Source of the DNA: Ciona savignyi
Lineage: Eukaryota; Chordata; Ascidiacea; Phlebobranchia; Cionidae
DNA length: 64,000 bases
Direction: 5' to 3'
Assembly: GCA_000149265.1 (NCBI GenBank)
Contig: CH003327.1
Span: 1-64,000, forward strand
A program made the position numbers and the translations under genes. Numbering within the stretch: the stretch's first letter is position 1; each line of letters opens with the position of its first letter. The notes beneath the pieces were generated by a model. That model saw only the letters and a program-made list of their open reading frames with translations, was not told the origin of the DNA and made no database searches. Shown here piece by piece: positions 12,701 to 23,595 of this stretch.

Positions 12701-15700
12701 TAACAATGTAAGTCTGGTGCAATATGTGTTTGTAATGCTTGTTAAAGAAAAAAACGCTGCGTGTGCAATACGCTCTCTACGACGGTTAAAATATTATATA
12801 ACAATATCTAACCAACTCTACGACGGTTGAAGGCTTATATAACAATATATAACAAACTAGGCGATTTGTTTTAAACTCTGGCGTCGCTTGCTACGTGTGC
12901 AAACGTGACATAATAATTTCGCCAACATTGGAACCGTGGCATTCGTCAGTGCCTGTAAAAACATTACAAATAAAACAAACAAATTGCAAGGTAATGAAAT
13001 TTAAAATAATTTGAATATCAGGCAGGCTATCGTCTGGACTATAGCGCTTATAAAATGGGGTTGAAAATATATGCTAATACGATGATACTTGATCTGAAAC
13101 ATTATAGCAGATAAAATAAGGTCTGTGGGGTTTTTACATTGGGCTAAAACTTTCAAGGCCATCTGTACTAAATTATATCTAGATATGTAGTCCATTTTTT
13201 AAACTGTCACCCATTTACGAGCAAAGAAATGTGATTCCGGTATTTAACCTGGCTCAGTCATTTATTTCCTAGTTAACCTAAAACGGTGAGCGTATTGCAA
13301 GTAGAGGTATGCATTGTAAAGAAATTGAAATCGATCGGGCAACATTTTTTTTCTATCGCAAAACATTGTCATAATATAAGACGACGGCAGAAAACGTATT
13401 GATCTAATAGACGAGCACCGCCCGACGTTCAACGTCAACATAATGGCGTCTGGGATAAATTTCTGGTTGAAAAATACTAGAATGGCTTTTTGTCTGGGTT
13501 CAGCGCGTGTCGTCGCCCTTATCCCTTCACCAAACACGCCACTGCGTCTGCAATGCTGACGTTAATTCTCTCGCACTAGTTTAAAACAAAATGGCTAAGC
13601 GACGTTAACTCGCCGTAAACAAGTGTACTCTGATACTCACTGATGGATCATGGAAATACGTATATGTTAAATACATTTGTACCAAGCGTCGTAAATTGGC
13701 AAGGACATACCCTCAAAAGCTAGGCTTTTGTAGTACAAGAACCCTCTCAAAGCTACCTACCTTAACTACACAATAATATTGACTCAAAGTAGGCTACAAT
13801 TCCATTTTCTTGTGAACTTGTATTTTTATTTAGAATTAATTCGTATAAGTTGATAAATCTAGTAGGGAAACTTTGTAATTCTTTACTGCCTGGTAAACGT
13901 GATAACTATATGTATTCTAAATATTCAAGGAGTAAATTGGTGAAACCTGGAAAGCACAGGAAACCTCCTCACGCCATTGGCGGATACGATTTATCCAGTT
14001 TTAATGCAACAATTATCGGTTCCATGTACAAACTGCGTGATAAACACCTAACCACGTAAACACTCCAATGTAAAGGCTACCTATACGTATTAAACGTCGG
14101 CGCGAAAGCTCCGACAACCGTATTCGCCTAGGGGCAAGTAGATGTCCCGCCGATCGCTTTGCCTGTAATCCATATTCTTCAGACAGCACATCGGCAGGTT
14201 TGGGGCTGCCGCCAAGGTGCTGTGGTCGTTAAAATCACATTAAACCGACGCGCAGTGCCAAAGCGTCAATGAAACCAAATAAACATCTGGCAGCGAAAGC
14301 TTGCGCTACTCTCTCGCACTCTAGCACAGCAAAACCTTCATCGCACGAAGCCTTGCCACGTTCGAATAATTTATTAAAAGGAAATCGGCTAGAGCGGATG
14401 TGAGGCGCATGTGACAGCGAGTTGCACAAGTAAGAATAGCGTCATCGCCATCCTACTATGACTAGTCATGCGAGTAGTTTTCTTGGTAGATGCAGCGGCA
14501 TGCCAGCAATTCTAACGAGGCATTCGCGCATAACACGTGACAAAACAATTTGTGCTGAGGTTGACATTAACATAATTACAATTAATAAAACTAAGGGATA
14601 CCGCACAAAATCTAGATAACACTTCCCAAGTAATATAATAGTTTATAAGTTATATATATGATAATTCATATTACTCTGAACACATCAAGAACGATTTATG
14701 GCACAGACATGATGAAATCATCTCGTCATCAGTTATTTACATAGATATTTATTGGCTGGTAAGTAACCTTATATAACCATCAGCAAAGACAAATTAATAC
14801 TGGGCTGTGGCAATAAGTAGAATACCAACACATCTGATCTAGGTAAACACATTTTTTAATTTGTATAATATACAAGCAATGCTAAATTGTGTTTGATGGG
14901 TTTGCCAATTTTAATCAAAGGGTAAATGCATGTCTGTGACATTAGTGAATTTATAAAATATTTATATAATTAGACACATCAACTGTGTATGAAGTACACT
15001 TTAAATATTATTGCAAAGTGATGATTTTGAAGTGATTGACTTTTTATTGCAAAGTGATAACTTTAGGGGTGATAATCAATTTAAAACTATAGCTACTCTA
15101 TGGATTAACGTATTTTCCTGTTTATTTGGTATAAAAATACCGTTAGTACATTTGTCTTGCAAGTGTTAAAACAAAGATAAACCACAGAAGTAATCAGCAT
15201 ACACTCCTACAAAATAAAACACAGAAGACATGACTAGACTAAACACACTGTTAGAGTAGTATACACCAGTAAGTTTCAGGAATTATNNNNNNNNNNNNNN
15301 NNNNNNNNNNNNNNNNNNNNNNNNNNNNNNNNNNNNNNNNNNNNNNNNNNNNNNNNNNNNNNNNNNNNNNNNNNNNNNNNNNNNNNATTACTGACAATAC
15401 TTTAATACAAAATGAACAGAAAATACTGCAAATTAACATTCAATAAAACACGTCAACATAAAAAATTACAATAAATGGTCACAAATCTACCATAATAAAA
15501 CCAACCCCACAGAGTGATTATCAAGACATTCCAGGTTAAACTGGTAAATGGTTTTAGAAGACCAAATGACACAGAAAGCAAGGAACAAAATGAAAAATCC
15601 GACACTGAAATTTAACCGGCTTTTATTCTACAAAATTTGTTAAGGTTAACACTTCATGCCATTATAAATAATATAAAAGCATTTAAAATATTAGTACCAG

Positions 15701-16009
15701 TACTGTGATTTCTAAATAAAATTATTTTGTTAACTACGATGAAATTACTTTTCCTAATTAAAACAGTACATCCAAGAACTAAAAATAACACATCTAACCA
15801 ACTAACCAAACAATATTGTTGACAAATGGTAATAATGAATATGTTGTAATGTTTCTGAAAGCTGATTTAGTTGTTTGGCAACTCGTTGGAGACAACAACA
15901 TCTCGTCTCACTGTACACTATTGAAATTTCTTGGAGAGAAACATTCATTGTATCTGTCTCTAATTGAAAACACTAAAGATGAAAACAAGAAACTGAACTC
16001 TAAAAGTAG
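9757..16009. other. Intergenic, no supported gene
   Basis: Mostly AT-rich unique-looking sequence. A segment near 10084-10482 is more GC-rich and stays open in several frames on both strands without a recognisable domain. It lies about 330 bp upstream of the start codon of the SID-type gene, so a promoter or non-coding first exon is as likely as a gene. Nothing else is supportable. Confidence 0.5.
15287..15386. other. Assembly gap (100 N)
   Basis: Exactly 100 N characters, the usual placeholder for a scaffold gap of unknown size. Any open frame crossing it is meaningless. Confidence 0.99.
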
Positions 16010-16132
16010 GTAAACTAATTCTAACTCTACCCTTAATCTCAGCACCCAAAATAACCTTATTGTTAACTCTAAACCGTAATCCCTACTGTTTATTTTAAGG
16101 TGCAGTTTCCTTCTTACTTTCCTTTTCACCTT
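16010..16132 (-). repeat. Degenerate copy of purine/pyrimidine-rich MITE family
   Basis: The right half (TTTATTTTAAGGTGCAGTTT and a following C/T-rich tract) resembles the same part of the clearer copy at 39138-39353. Much decayed. Confidence 0.4.
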
Positions 16133-17039
16133 CTATAAATTGTCTGGCCTCTCGGTATTTATTATCGAGCAAAATAAGGATAGTAAAAAGCAACATACAA
16201 AAATTAAGCTACATCTTTACAACAAAACCTATGTAATTATTTAAATTAAGAATAAAATGCAATTAACAATATCTTGCATTACATCATTAAATAATTTGAA
16301 TATATTAACCCATAAGGCATACAATACCATCCAACACCAGCCAATCTAGCATGTATAAAGATGTCATGCCACACAAGACACAACCATAATAACTGGATCG
16401 CCAATCTGCGTAAAAAGGCTATTTCGGCATAAATATCATGATGTAAAGTTTCAAATTCAGTTTCATTTATTTATTTGTTAAACCAGATAGACTAATAAAT
16501 TAGGGTTGATGAGCCATATTTTGCTGCACTTATGATAGATTAAAAAATATCATTAAGTGCACTTGTGATGCGTTTCTTCACGCTTACTAACTTATTTATC
16601 CATCCCTTAACCAAACAAGCATATTAGTGTCTTAGGCATGATCAGTCTAAGTAAACTAACTGCAGTATGTGTTCCTTATTTACCAAGTTCTAAGAACCTA
16701 ATAGGATACTACTAACAGGCGGAAATAAGGTAATTTGTTCTATACTCTAACTCACACTAATGTTGTTAACTTTACAAATACTTTTATGCCAAGCCTTTAA
16801 TAAACACTTATTGCTTTATTCTATTAGGAATATGATTTACAATATTTATAACTAGTTTTGTAATTAATTACCCTATTTCAATAGTTTCAGATTTCTGCCT
16901 TTTATAATTAATCAACTGTTTATTTTAGCCACCTTGTCAACAATACAAGCATTAGTCAAATTCCAAGCAATAGTACAGTCAGCATACTTAACCACATTCT
17001 TTGTTATAAAGCGACCTATAATAAGAATCCATGTATTAG

Positions 17040-17233
17040 GGAGGAAAACTAAAAGAAGGAAAAAGGGAAAGACGGGATACTGCAGACTAAAATAAAGATT
17101 AGAGTTGTTTTTAAAATTGGGGTTGGTGTTAGGGTGAGTTCTGGGGTTTAGATTCGTGTTTAGGTCAGGGTTACAATTAGTTTCCATAGTTTTAGTGGGC
17201 AGTTTCCCTCCTCTCCTTTTTCCCTCCTTTAAG
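17040..17233 (+). mobile_element. MITE-like element, copy 1
   Basis: Starts with a G/A-rich tract containing AAAACTAAAAG and ends with a C/T-rich tract, so the ends are roughly inverted. The centre contains GGGGTTGGTG and GGGGTTTAGATT, which reappear in reverse complement in the copy at 39138-39353. A 122-codon open frame across this element on the minus strand is a by-product of the C/T-rich repeat, not a gene. Confidence 0.55.
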
Positions 17234-17736
17234 TGTTGTCCTAAAAGGTCCCGTGAGTGCGATAATGGTAAAAACCACATCTTTAATTAAAAGCATTTAG
17301 CAAATGGCAACACAAGCTTTTCTTGCCTAAATTCCAGACTCCAGTCAATATACAAAAAGCCAATGCTATCCTCTTATGATAAATTTCCCATAATACCACG
17401 CATAGACACTATTAGATTACTGCCTGGCGACTGGCAGGAAACTTGTAACACTACACTCATGGTGGTACAGCAAAACGCGAATATCTTAGGCCTACTATAA
17501 ACTGAATTTATGTAATGAAAGCGCAGAATCTGGAAAGACTGTAAAACAAATCTCAATACTTAGGATTTTGAATCTTATTTATTATGTTCCGGGATGAAAA
17601 AACAAATTGAAATTTAAGAACTTCCGAAGGTTTAGTTTAAAATCTATCACCCGAGCCGTGAAGGTACAATTTGTGAATCTATTACGTATCATTTTCGTTT
17701 ATTTGACAAATATAAATCACATATTTTATTGAACCA

Positions 17737-17779
17737 TAGAATACTAACTTACAGTAACTTTCTGTAAGTTAGTATTCTA
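17737..17779. repeat. Perfect 18-bp inverted repeat with 7-nt loop
   Basis: TAGAATACTAACTTACAG at 17737-17754 is followed by TAACTTT and then its exact reverse complement at 17762-17779. It could fold as a stable hairpin in DNA or RNA. No gene or terminator context explains it; a foldback-MITE remnant is the simplest reading. Confidence 0.85.
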
Positions 17780-17839
17780 CGATTGAATTGAACTAAGCAT
17801 ACGTCAAACTCTGTGCCTGAGACTTCGGTTAAAGTGGTT

Positions 17840-18125
17840 AGAATATTCATGTTTATCCCCGTAAATGGAAAAACCAAGGGGGCTAACAGGATAGGATAGG
17901 CAAAAACACACGGGCAATCGTCAGATTACCTAGTGCCCACCGTCCGATCACCGGAGCTAATGCAGTATGTTGTGTATGATTGTGTTGTCTTTCAATTTAT
18001 TAATCCACTGGATTAAGGCAAAGTGCCTTGTTCAAGGACACAACCGACTATATCAATATAGATATGTAGCGACCTGACCCAAACTTCTTCTACTGTAAGG
18101 GGACGCACTAAGCTACCAAGCTATT
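17840..18125 (-). repeat. tRNA-derived SINE, family A
   Basis: Reverse-complement copy of the ~295-bp family best seen at 55981-56277. The reverse of the conserved tail block is present at the left (GTTTATCCCCGT, then ACACGGGCAATCGTCAGATT). The tRNA-like head on the right is decayed. Confidence 0.7.
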
Positions 18126-19369
18126 TGGTCGAACTAATTTATGTTAACTAAACGATAAAGCATTAGCATGATAACGTACGCTGTGCATAAAGAAATTGCT
18201 TAATTTTGTGTAAACTATATCAATCCACTTAGTTGTAACAATTACAATAGCGGAAAAGACCTAGTCACATAGAGACGCTTGCGAGATTTTTTTATCATAC
18301 GTTGGTATTTGTATTTTTTAACCTGGCTAAGTTTCGTATCCGGGTTAGGTTCGTTACTTAAGCCCGTTTTTACTTAAAATTCAGAATAAATTGACCAGCC
18401 TTAAAGTTGACTCGGGAACGTATACTTAGTATAAAGTAACAATCATATCTGTCAGCTTGAGTGCGACCTAAGGAACTTACCCAGGGACACACACTGCAAC
18501 TCTCATGATTCCAAATCTTCCCACCAAATGGTCACTGCCAATAAACTATTTCCAACGAAATATTACGACATGTGTTATTTTTTATAAAAATTTAAATTCA
18601 AAACAAAAGCAATACAGTGTGTAACTAGAGAGTGTCAACCACGTGTTTAACCACCACTATTTGTAAAACACATGTTGCATGCCATATATTCATGCTACAG
18701 GGTCCCTAACCACATTTTGTATTTTATACACTGTGTATGTAGTTATTGTTTCTGCAAGCATAAACTCATGGGTCCCATAGTTATTTAACCAAACTTCTTC
18801 TCTATGTGTAGGTAAAAAAGAACAATCGCGATAGATTTACAAAGATTTTATCACAAATGTTTTAAATTAAAGCTTTTTTTAAGTGCTGTATTGAAATTAT
18901 ACTAAATTCCTAAAATAGTTCGATTTAGTTTTCATGGCTTCGGGGAATTCCCCATGGGCTTGGTAAATAAGTTTATGTTTTTACATATGTGGGTCATGTG
19001 TGGGAATCCCACACGTATTTATAATTGTCTTACTGTACATTTTAACAATTAGGTCGCCATGCCATGTGTTCATATTTTGTGCAAGGGAAATTGCGATTAG
19101 TTTCATGACAGCCCAGTCGATGAATTATTTCCCGCGTTCTGATTAACGAGGTCCAAGCCTCGTGTATACAAACATGTGTTTCCTGTTATGTATCTTATAT
19201 AAACCGTATAAGATTTCGTAATATCAGAGAGCATTTTAGTTAGTCTTCCCTTAGACTAGCTGCTCTCTCATACCTTTACCTATACCTACTTAAGCTATGC
19301 CCTGTGTAAAGTGCTCTTCCTTGCTGCACCTTTCGTAAATATCCAATAAAATACTTAACCTATGTTTAC

Positions 19370-19825
19370 TGTTACAACCAAACTCACTTAAATTTGTCCC
19401 CGATTGAAATTTATTATTTTTCTGTTCGCTTCAGTGATTTGCAACACATTGTTGACAATTCTAGATTTATATTTCTTGTCCAATGAGACTGCTTTAAATT
19501 TTGCTAATATCTGACAATAAGAACATTTTTCATTAACCTTTTTTGAACAGCTTTTAGACCAGATTAATTGAACAGTTTAAGTTTTTGCCGTGTAGAGCCA
19601 TAAATTTAGAAAACCTCGTTTCCACCTCGTTTGCAACTTGTCACCATCTCGTTTACTACTTGTTTCATCCTGTTTAACTCTTTTCATCATTCGTTACCCG
19701 ATATAAACCAGATGTTTCAGCTTTAGTCACCTAATAAAACTGGGGAGAGAGATACGAGCATTTTTTTTAGCCACTGATACACAGAGAAAACTTAAGAGCA
19801 ATACAAGACAGACGTGTTTATTACA
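19370..19825 (+). mobile_element. Solo LTR nested in the 5' LTR
   Basis: A 456-bp segment absent from the 3' LTR copy. It begins TGTTACAACC, ends TTTATTACA (TG...CA), contains an AATAAA signal near 19734, and is flanked by the 5-bp direct repeat TTTAC at 19365-19369 and 19826-19830. These are the hallmarks of an LTR left after internal recombination of a second, different retrotransposon. Confidence 0.85.
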
Positions 19826-19893
19826 TTTACCCTTCTTTTACTCCGGCAAAACCCGGTTCAAAACCCGTTTAAAACCGGGCGCTGCAACATTTT

Positions 19894-19945
19894 GTTGACC
19901 CCTCGTGTGATTTGAACTCGTATCCTTCCGATATGGAGTCGCATC
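19894..19945 (-). other. tRNA-Trp 3'-half-like sequence at the primer-binding-site position
   Basis: On the minus strand the sequence reads like the 3' half of tRNA-Trp: an anticodon loop CTCCATA (anticodon CCA), a GTTCAAATCA T-arm and an acceptor ending GGGGTCA. There is no matching 5' half, so it is not a tRNA gene. It begins a few bases inside the 5' LTR, where a retrotransposon primer-binding site belongs, but is much longer than the usual ~18 nt. Confidence 0.65.
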
Positions 19946-21094
19946 GCTTTCTTATCTTTCTTTCAATTTTCTGCTTCCTTTCGATTTTTCTTTCCAGATT
20001 CCACAGATAGTCTACAGTCGGACGCGCTCAACCGTTCATTCAATGGATCCTTCGTCAGAGCAAATTGGTCAAGCAATGTCGGTCAAGTTTTCAAGTTTTC
20101 ACCTGGGTCACGACGAACAATTTATCAGGTGTGCCGTTTTTGCACTAGTATATGTGCTATATCACAATCGTGTTCGGGATGAACAGCGATAAAAAGGCCT
20201 CTCAGCAGCGTGATGAGTCAAAGTCACGGAAGCCTAACTATTGCCCGGCCATTAGTGACGCAATAGGATTTTCTACTTTCAGCATGGAATGGGGACCTCG
20301 CTTAAGCGAAAAGGGCAGCTTCGAGACAGTGGTATATTTACCACGGAAGTTCATATTTTGTACGTTTGGATCGAGCTGGTCTCGTGTCAAGACCAAACGA
20401 CATCTTCAGCCTCCCATTCCAGTGTGTCAACAAGGTTTTTCTACAAGTGTGTGTGTTCGAATCGTATCAATCTGCGTCGTGACCGTTTGACCCAAGGATT
20501 TCAACCGAAGACCAATCGGCGAATCAACAAAAGACTGCTTCAGGAGATTCCACCTACGGTGACCAACAAACCAATGGACAGTCCGAACATTTATTCTTTT
20601 CAAAATGGACAAAGGGAAGTGTGTGGGAATCCCACACGTATTTATAATTGTCTTACTGTACATTTTAACAATTAGGTCGCCATGCCATGTGTTCATATTT
20701 TGTGCAAGGGAAATTGCGATTAGTTTCATGACAGCCCAGTCGATGAATTATTTCCCGCGTTCTGATTAACGAGGTCCAAGCCTCGTGTATACAAACATGT
20801 GTTTCCTGTTATGTATCTTATATAAACCGTATAAGATTTCGTAATATCAGAGAGCATTTTAGTTAGTCTTCCCTTAGACTAGCTGCTCTCTCATACCTTT
20901 ACCTATACCTACTTAAGCTATGCCCTGTGTAAAGTGCTCTTCCTTGCTGCACCTTGCGTAAATATCCAATAAAATACTTAACCTATGTTTACCCTTCTTT
21001 TACTCCGGCAAAACCCGGTTCAAAACCCGTTTAAAACCGGGCGCTGCAACACATGTTAACTATCCATTTTAAAGTTTTTATCCGATTTGACGAA

Positions 21095-22140
21095 TCCTTG
21101 TTGGAGATGTCAGTGCAATGTGGCATGCTTGTCACAATCATGAGTCAGGAACATATCTTCGTTTTTAAGGGAGTTACCCTAAGTAAATGTTTTCTTTCTT
21201 TTAAGTGACACAGGGTGGCTAACGATCTAGCATTTCACCAAATCTGATCAAAATTAGAGCAGCCGGTTAAACGCTATGTTCCGAAAAGCTATTTTTTTAG
21301 AAAAATAACCGTTTTGGATTTTAACGTCTCCCGGGGAGTTCCGGTGGATTTATCACCCACAATTTTGCTCCTGCGTATCTAGACCATTTTGTCTAACAAA
21401 CAACAAAGCTTTATTACTATTTTATTATTCCTTCTGGTAGATGTCGGGGCGACATGCCATGCCTGTCACAATCATGATTTGAGAACAAAATCTTATTTTT
21501 TAGGGTATTTCCCTAGATATTTTTTTTTATTTTTTTCTAATTGTTAAATCAGTGACTAATGCCCTTACATTCGACCAAATCTGATTAAAATTGGAGCAGT
21601 TGTTTAAGCGCTATGCCCAAAAAAGCTATTTTTTAGAAATAAATACCGTTTTGGTTTTTAACGTCTCAGGGGAATTCCCCTAAAATTATCACCCAAAATT
21701 TTGGTTTCTGCATATCTAGACCATGTTGTTTAACAAATAACAAAGTTTCATTAAGATTCCATTAACCCTTCTGGTAGATGTCGGGGCGACATGGCATGCC
21801 TGTCACAATTATCATTTAACAGCAAAAGTTTAATTTTTTAGGTATTTTCCTAGGTAATTGTTTTATTTCTTTTAAGTGTTAAATCAGTGACTAGTGTACT
21901 AACTTTCCACCAAATTTGATTAAAATTGGAGTAGCCGTTCAAGCGCTATGGCCTAAAAAGCTAATTTTTTAGAAAAAGATTGACCGTCTTTTGTTTTTAA
22001 CGTCCAAGGGGAATTCCCCTAAATTTATTACCCAAAATTTTGGTTTCTGCATATCTAGACCATGTTGTCTAAAAAACCACCAAGTTTCATTGCGATTCCA
22101 TTATTCCTTCTGGTAGATGTCGGGGCGCCATGCCATGCCT
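21095..22140 (+). repeat. Tandem array of ~337-bp units
   Basis: Successive units carry GGCATGCTTGTCACAATC (21122), CCATGCCTGTCACAATCATG (21458), GGCATGCCTGTCACAATT (21795) and CCATGCCTGTCA (22131). Each also has CTTCTGGTAGATGTCGGGGC, GGGGAATTCCCC-type palindromes and a GATTAAAATTGGAG block. It is internal to the large repeat element and inverted relative to the array at 27003-28400. Confidence 0.9.
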
Positions 22141-22637
22141 GTCAAGCGTTTGACGAAGAAAAAAAAGAAAAAAAAAAAAAGAAAAAAAAAAAAACGGACA
22201 AAAACAATATGTGTCCCATTTTTTCAAATGGGACCCATAATAAACTATTGACTTAGCATGATAACAATAATTACATAAAAAGACGTCGGGTGAAAATAGG
22301 CCTGCCCGAAATCGTAAGACATCGTAATGTACATTACTTATATAGATCGTAATATACATTACATATATTAAACCGGCAAATTGTTCTTTATATATTTATT
22401 ATCCGTGAGTATAGGACAAGAATGATTAAGTAGTGACTAATTTGGCGAGGCATGGTGATTGTTCAGGGTTAGCTATGTCTGCAGGAGGACGTGGAAAGCC
22501 CTAAAACGCAGTGGCGCAATAAAGAATGTTATACGACAGTCGCAACACATATAATATTTATTGCGTTTTATGAAGTTTCGTTTTCTTTTGTCACTGTGTT
22601 CAGTAAATGGTTGTCAGTAGACGGAGCGACTGCCTTA

Positions 22638-22840
22638 TTATTGCGGCTGAAGAGTGCGGAAAGTTGCAATCTTTTCGCTTTCACAAAACTTCCAGAGATA
22701 GGAGACCTGCCTTTCTGCAGGTGATTTGAAAAAAATCCGCAATGTTCCTGCCCTGCTTGAAAGTGGTCTCGCGGCCGCGGGGGAATTAATGCAAGAGGAG
22801 TAGCAACCACGAATGAAGACCCTGACGTTGACATCATCGA
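22638..22840 (-). other. Candidate alternative last exon of the guanylyl cyclase
   Basis: A GC-rich island preceded by an acceptor-like AACCACAG. If spliced from a possible donor at 23645 inside the last annotated exon of the guanylyl cyclase (GAGGCAA|GTATTA), phase is kept and 66 codons stay open to a TAA at 22638-22640. A second frame is also open across it, so coding status is uncertain. It could equally be 3' UTR or unrelated. Confidence 0.25.
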
Positions 22841-23595
22841 CTGTGGTTGTCTTGAGCGACTGGAATTATATGTAGGTTTATTAAAATAAATAGCTACGTA
22901 GGCCTAAGTCCTTGAGCTGATACTGTTTTCTATGATGTGCTACATAATATATTTACATTGAGATAATCTATTGATTAAATTAAAGCAACTTTAACATACT
23001 GGCAGTTTTAACTATAAACAGCATTACTTAATTTAGCCTAGTCTTATTTATTAGGTAATATCTATAACCTATCTGATATTAATATAAACACAAATATTTT
23101 TTGATGATTTATATAAAATCTGTCCAATCGGTCAAATATATTGTCTTTACCTGTTTAGATCCGCGTTCTTGTTTGGAGAGTTTTTGTTGTTTAATAAAGC
23201 CAGACTAGGGCTGGGGTAAAACGCCGATTCGCCTTGTAATATGGAATCCCGGCGTTTTCGTATTATTTCTTCAAACTGACAAAACATTTAAGAATGAATC
23301 ATAATGTCTAAATTTAAGAACAGTTGAACAAAAATCGTATTTGTCTGAATTAATTATAAGCCCTTACATAATTTAGTTGGTAGTGGCATTTAGAAACTAC
23401 ACGAAAGCTAATAAGACACAGATCCTAAAGATGAATAAATAAAGCTTATGAGTGTCTTATTTAAAAATGTGAACTTACGATTGAAATAGGCCCTTGATCT
23501 GAATTAAATGTTAGCCTTTACAGAGTCTAGTTAGGTGGTAACATTACAAACGAGACAAAACCTGCTAAGGCACAGTCCCACAGAAATTAATAAAC

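Larger units (their letters stand above)
18999..21051 (+). mobile_element. Short non-autonomous LTR retrotransposon with a nested solo LTR
   Basis: Two long direct repeats, each starting TGTGGGAATCCCACAC and ending GGGCGCTGCAACA, flank only about 730 bp of internal sequence. The 4-bp target duplication CATG lies at 18995-18998 and 21052-21055. The 5' LTR (18999-19889) is interrupted at 19370-19825; the 3' LTR (20622-21051, 430 bp) is intact. A polypurine tract (GGACAAAGGGAAG) abuts the 3' LTR. Beside the 5' LTR is a sequence complementary to the 3' half of a tRNA-Trp. The internal region has only short open frames, one of 56 codons starting at 20043, and no recognisable protease, reverse transcriptase or integrase. 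The LTRs appear almost identical over the aligned part, suggesting a recent insertion. Confidence 0.85.
18617..22256 (-). mobile_element. Large satellite-bearing element (Helitron-like?), copy 1, split by an LTR retrotransposon
   Basis: Shares its ends and internal order with the inverted copy at 26905-28857. On the minus strand it runs from a hairpin made of two copies of a TCCCATTT-type arm (near 22212-22240), through an A/T-rich run and about four ~337-bp tandem units, to an end reading GACACTCTCTAG|T with a GTGTTT/AAACAC hairpin just before it. A CTAG end behind a short hairpin and host T is the classical Helitron 3' end; the 5' end does not show a clear TC. The LTR element at 18999-21051 has inserted into it. 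No transposase-type gene is visible, so it is non-autonomous. Confidence 0.55.

Noticed and set aside
12505..12711. 68-codon plus-strand open frame
   Set aside because: Starts with ATG, but no domain, no neighbours and an AT-rich setting; chance frame cannot be excluded.
16912..17280. 122-codon minus-strand open frame rich in Asn/Pro/Thr
   Set aside because: It lies across the C/T-rich MITE; the NPNTNPN-like composition comes from the repeat.
19894..19945. tRNA-Trp gene
   Set aside because: Only the 3' half is present and it sits at the primer-binding position of an LTR element.
20152..20675. Overlapping 112- and 128-codon open frames inside the LTR element
   Set aside because: No gag, protease, reverse transcriptase or integrase motif; the frames overlap each other and one runs on toward the 3' LTR.
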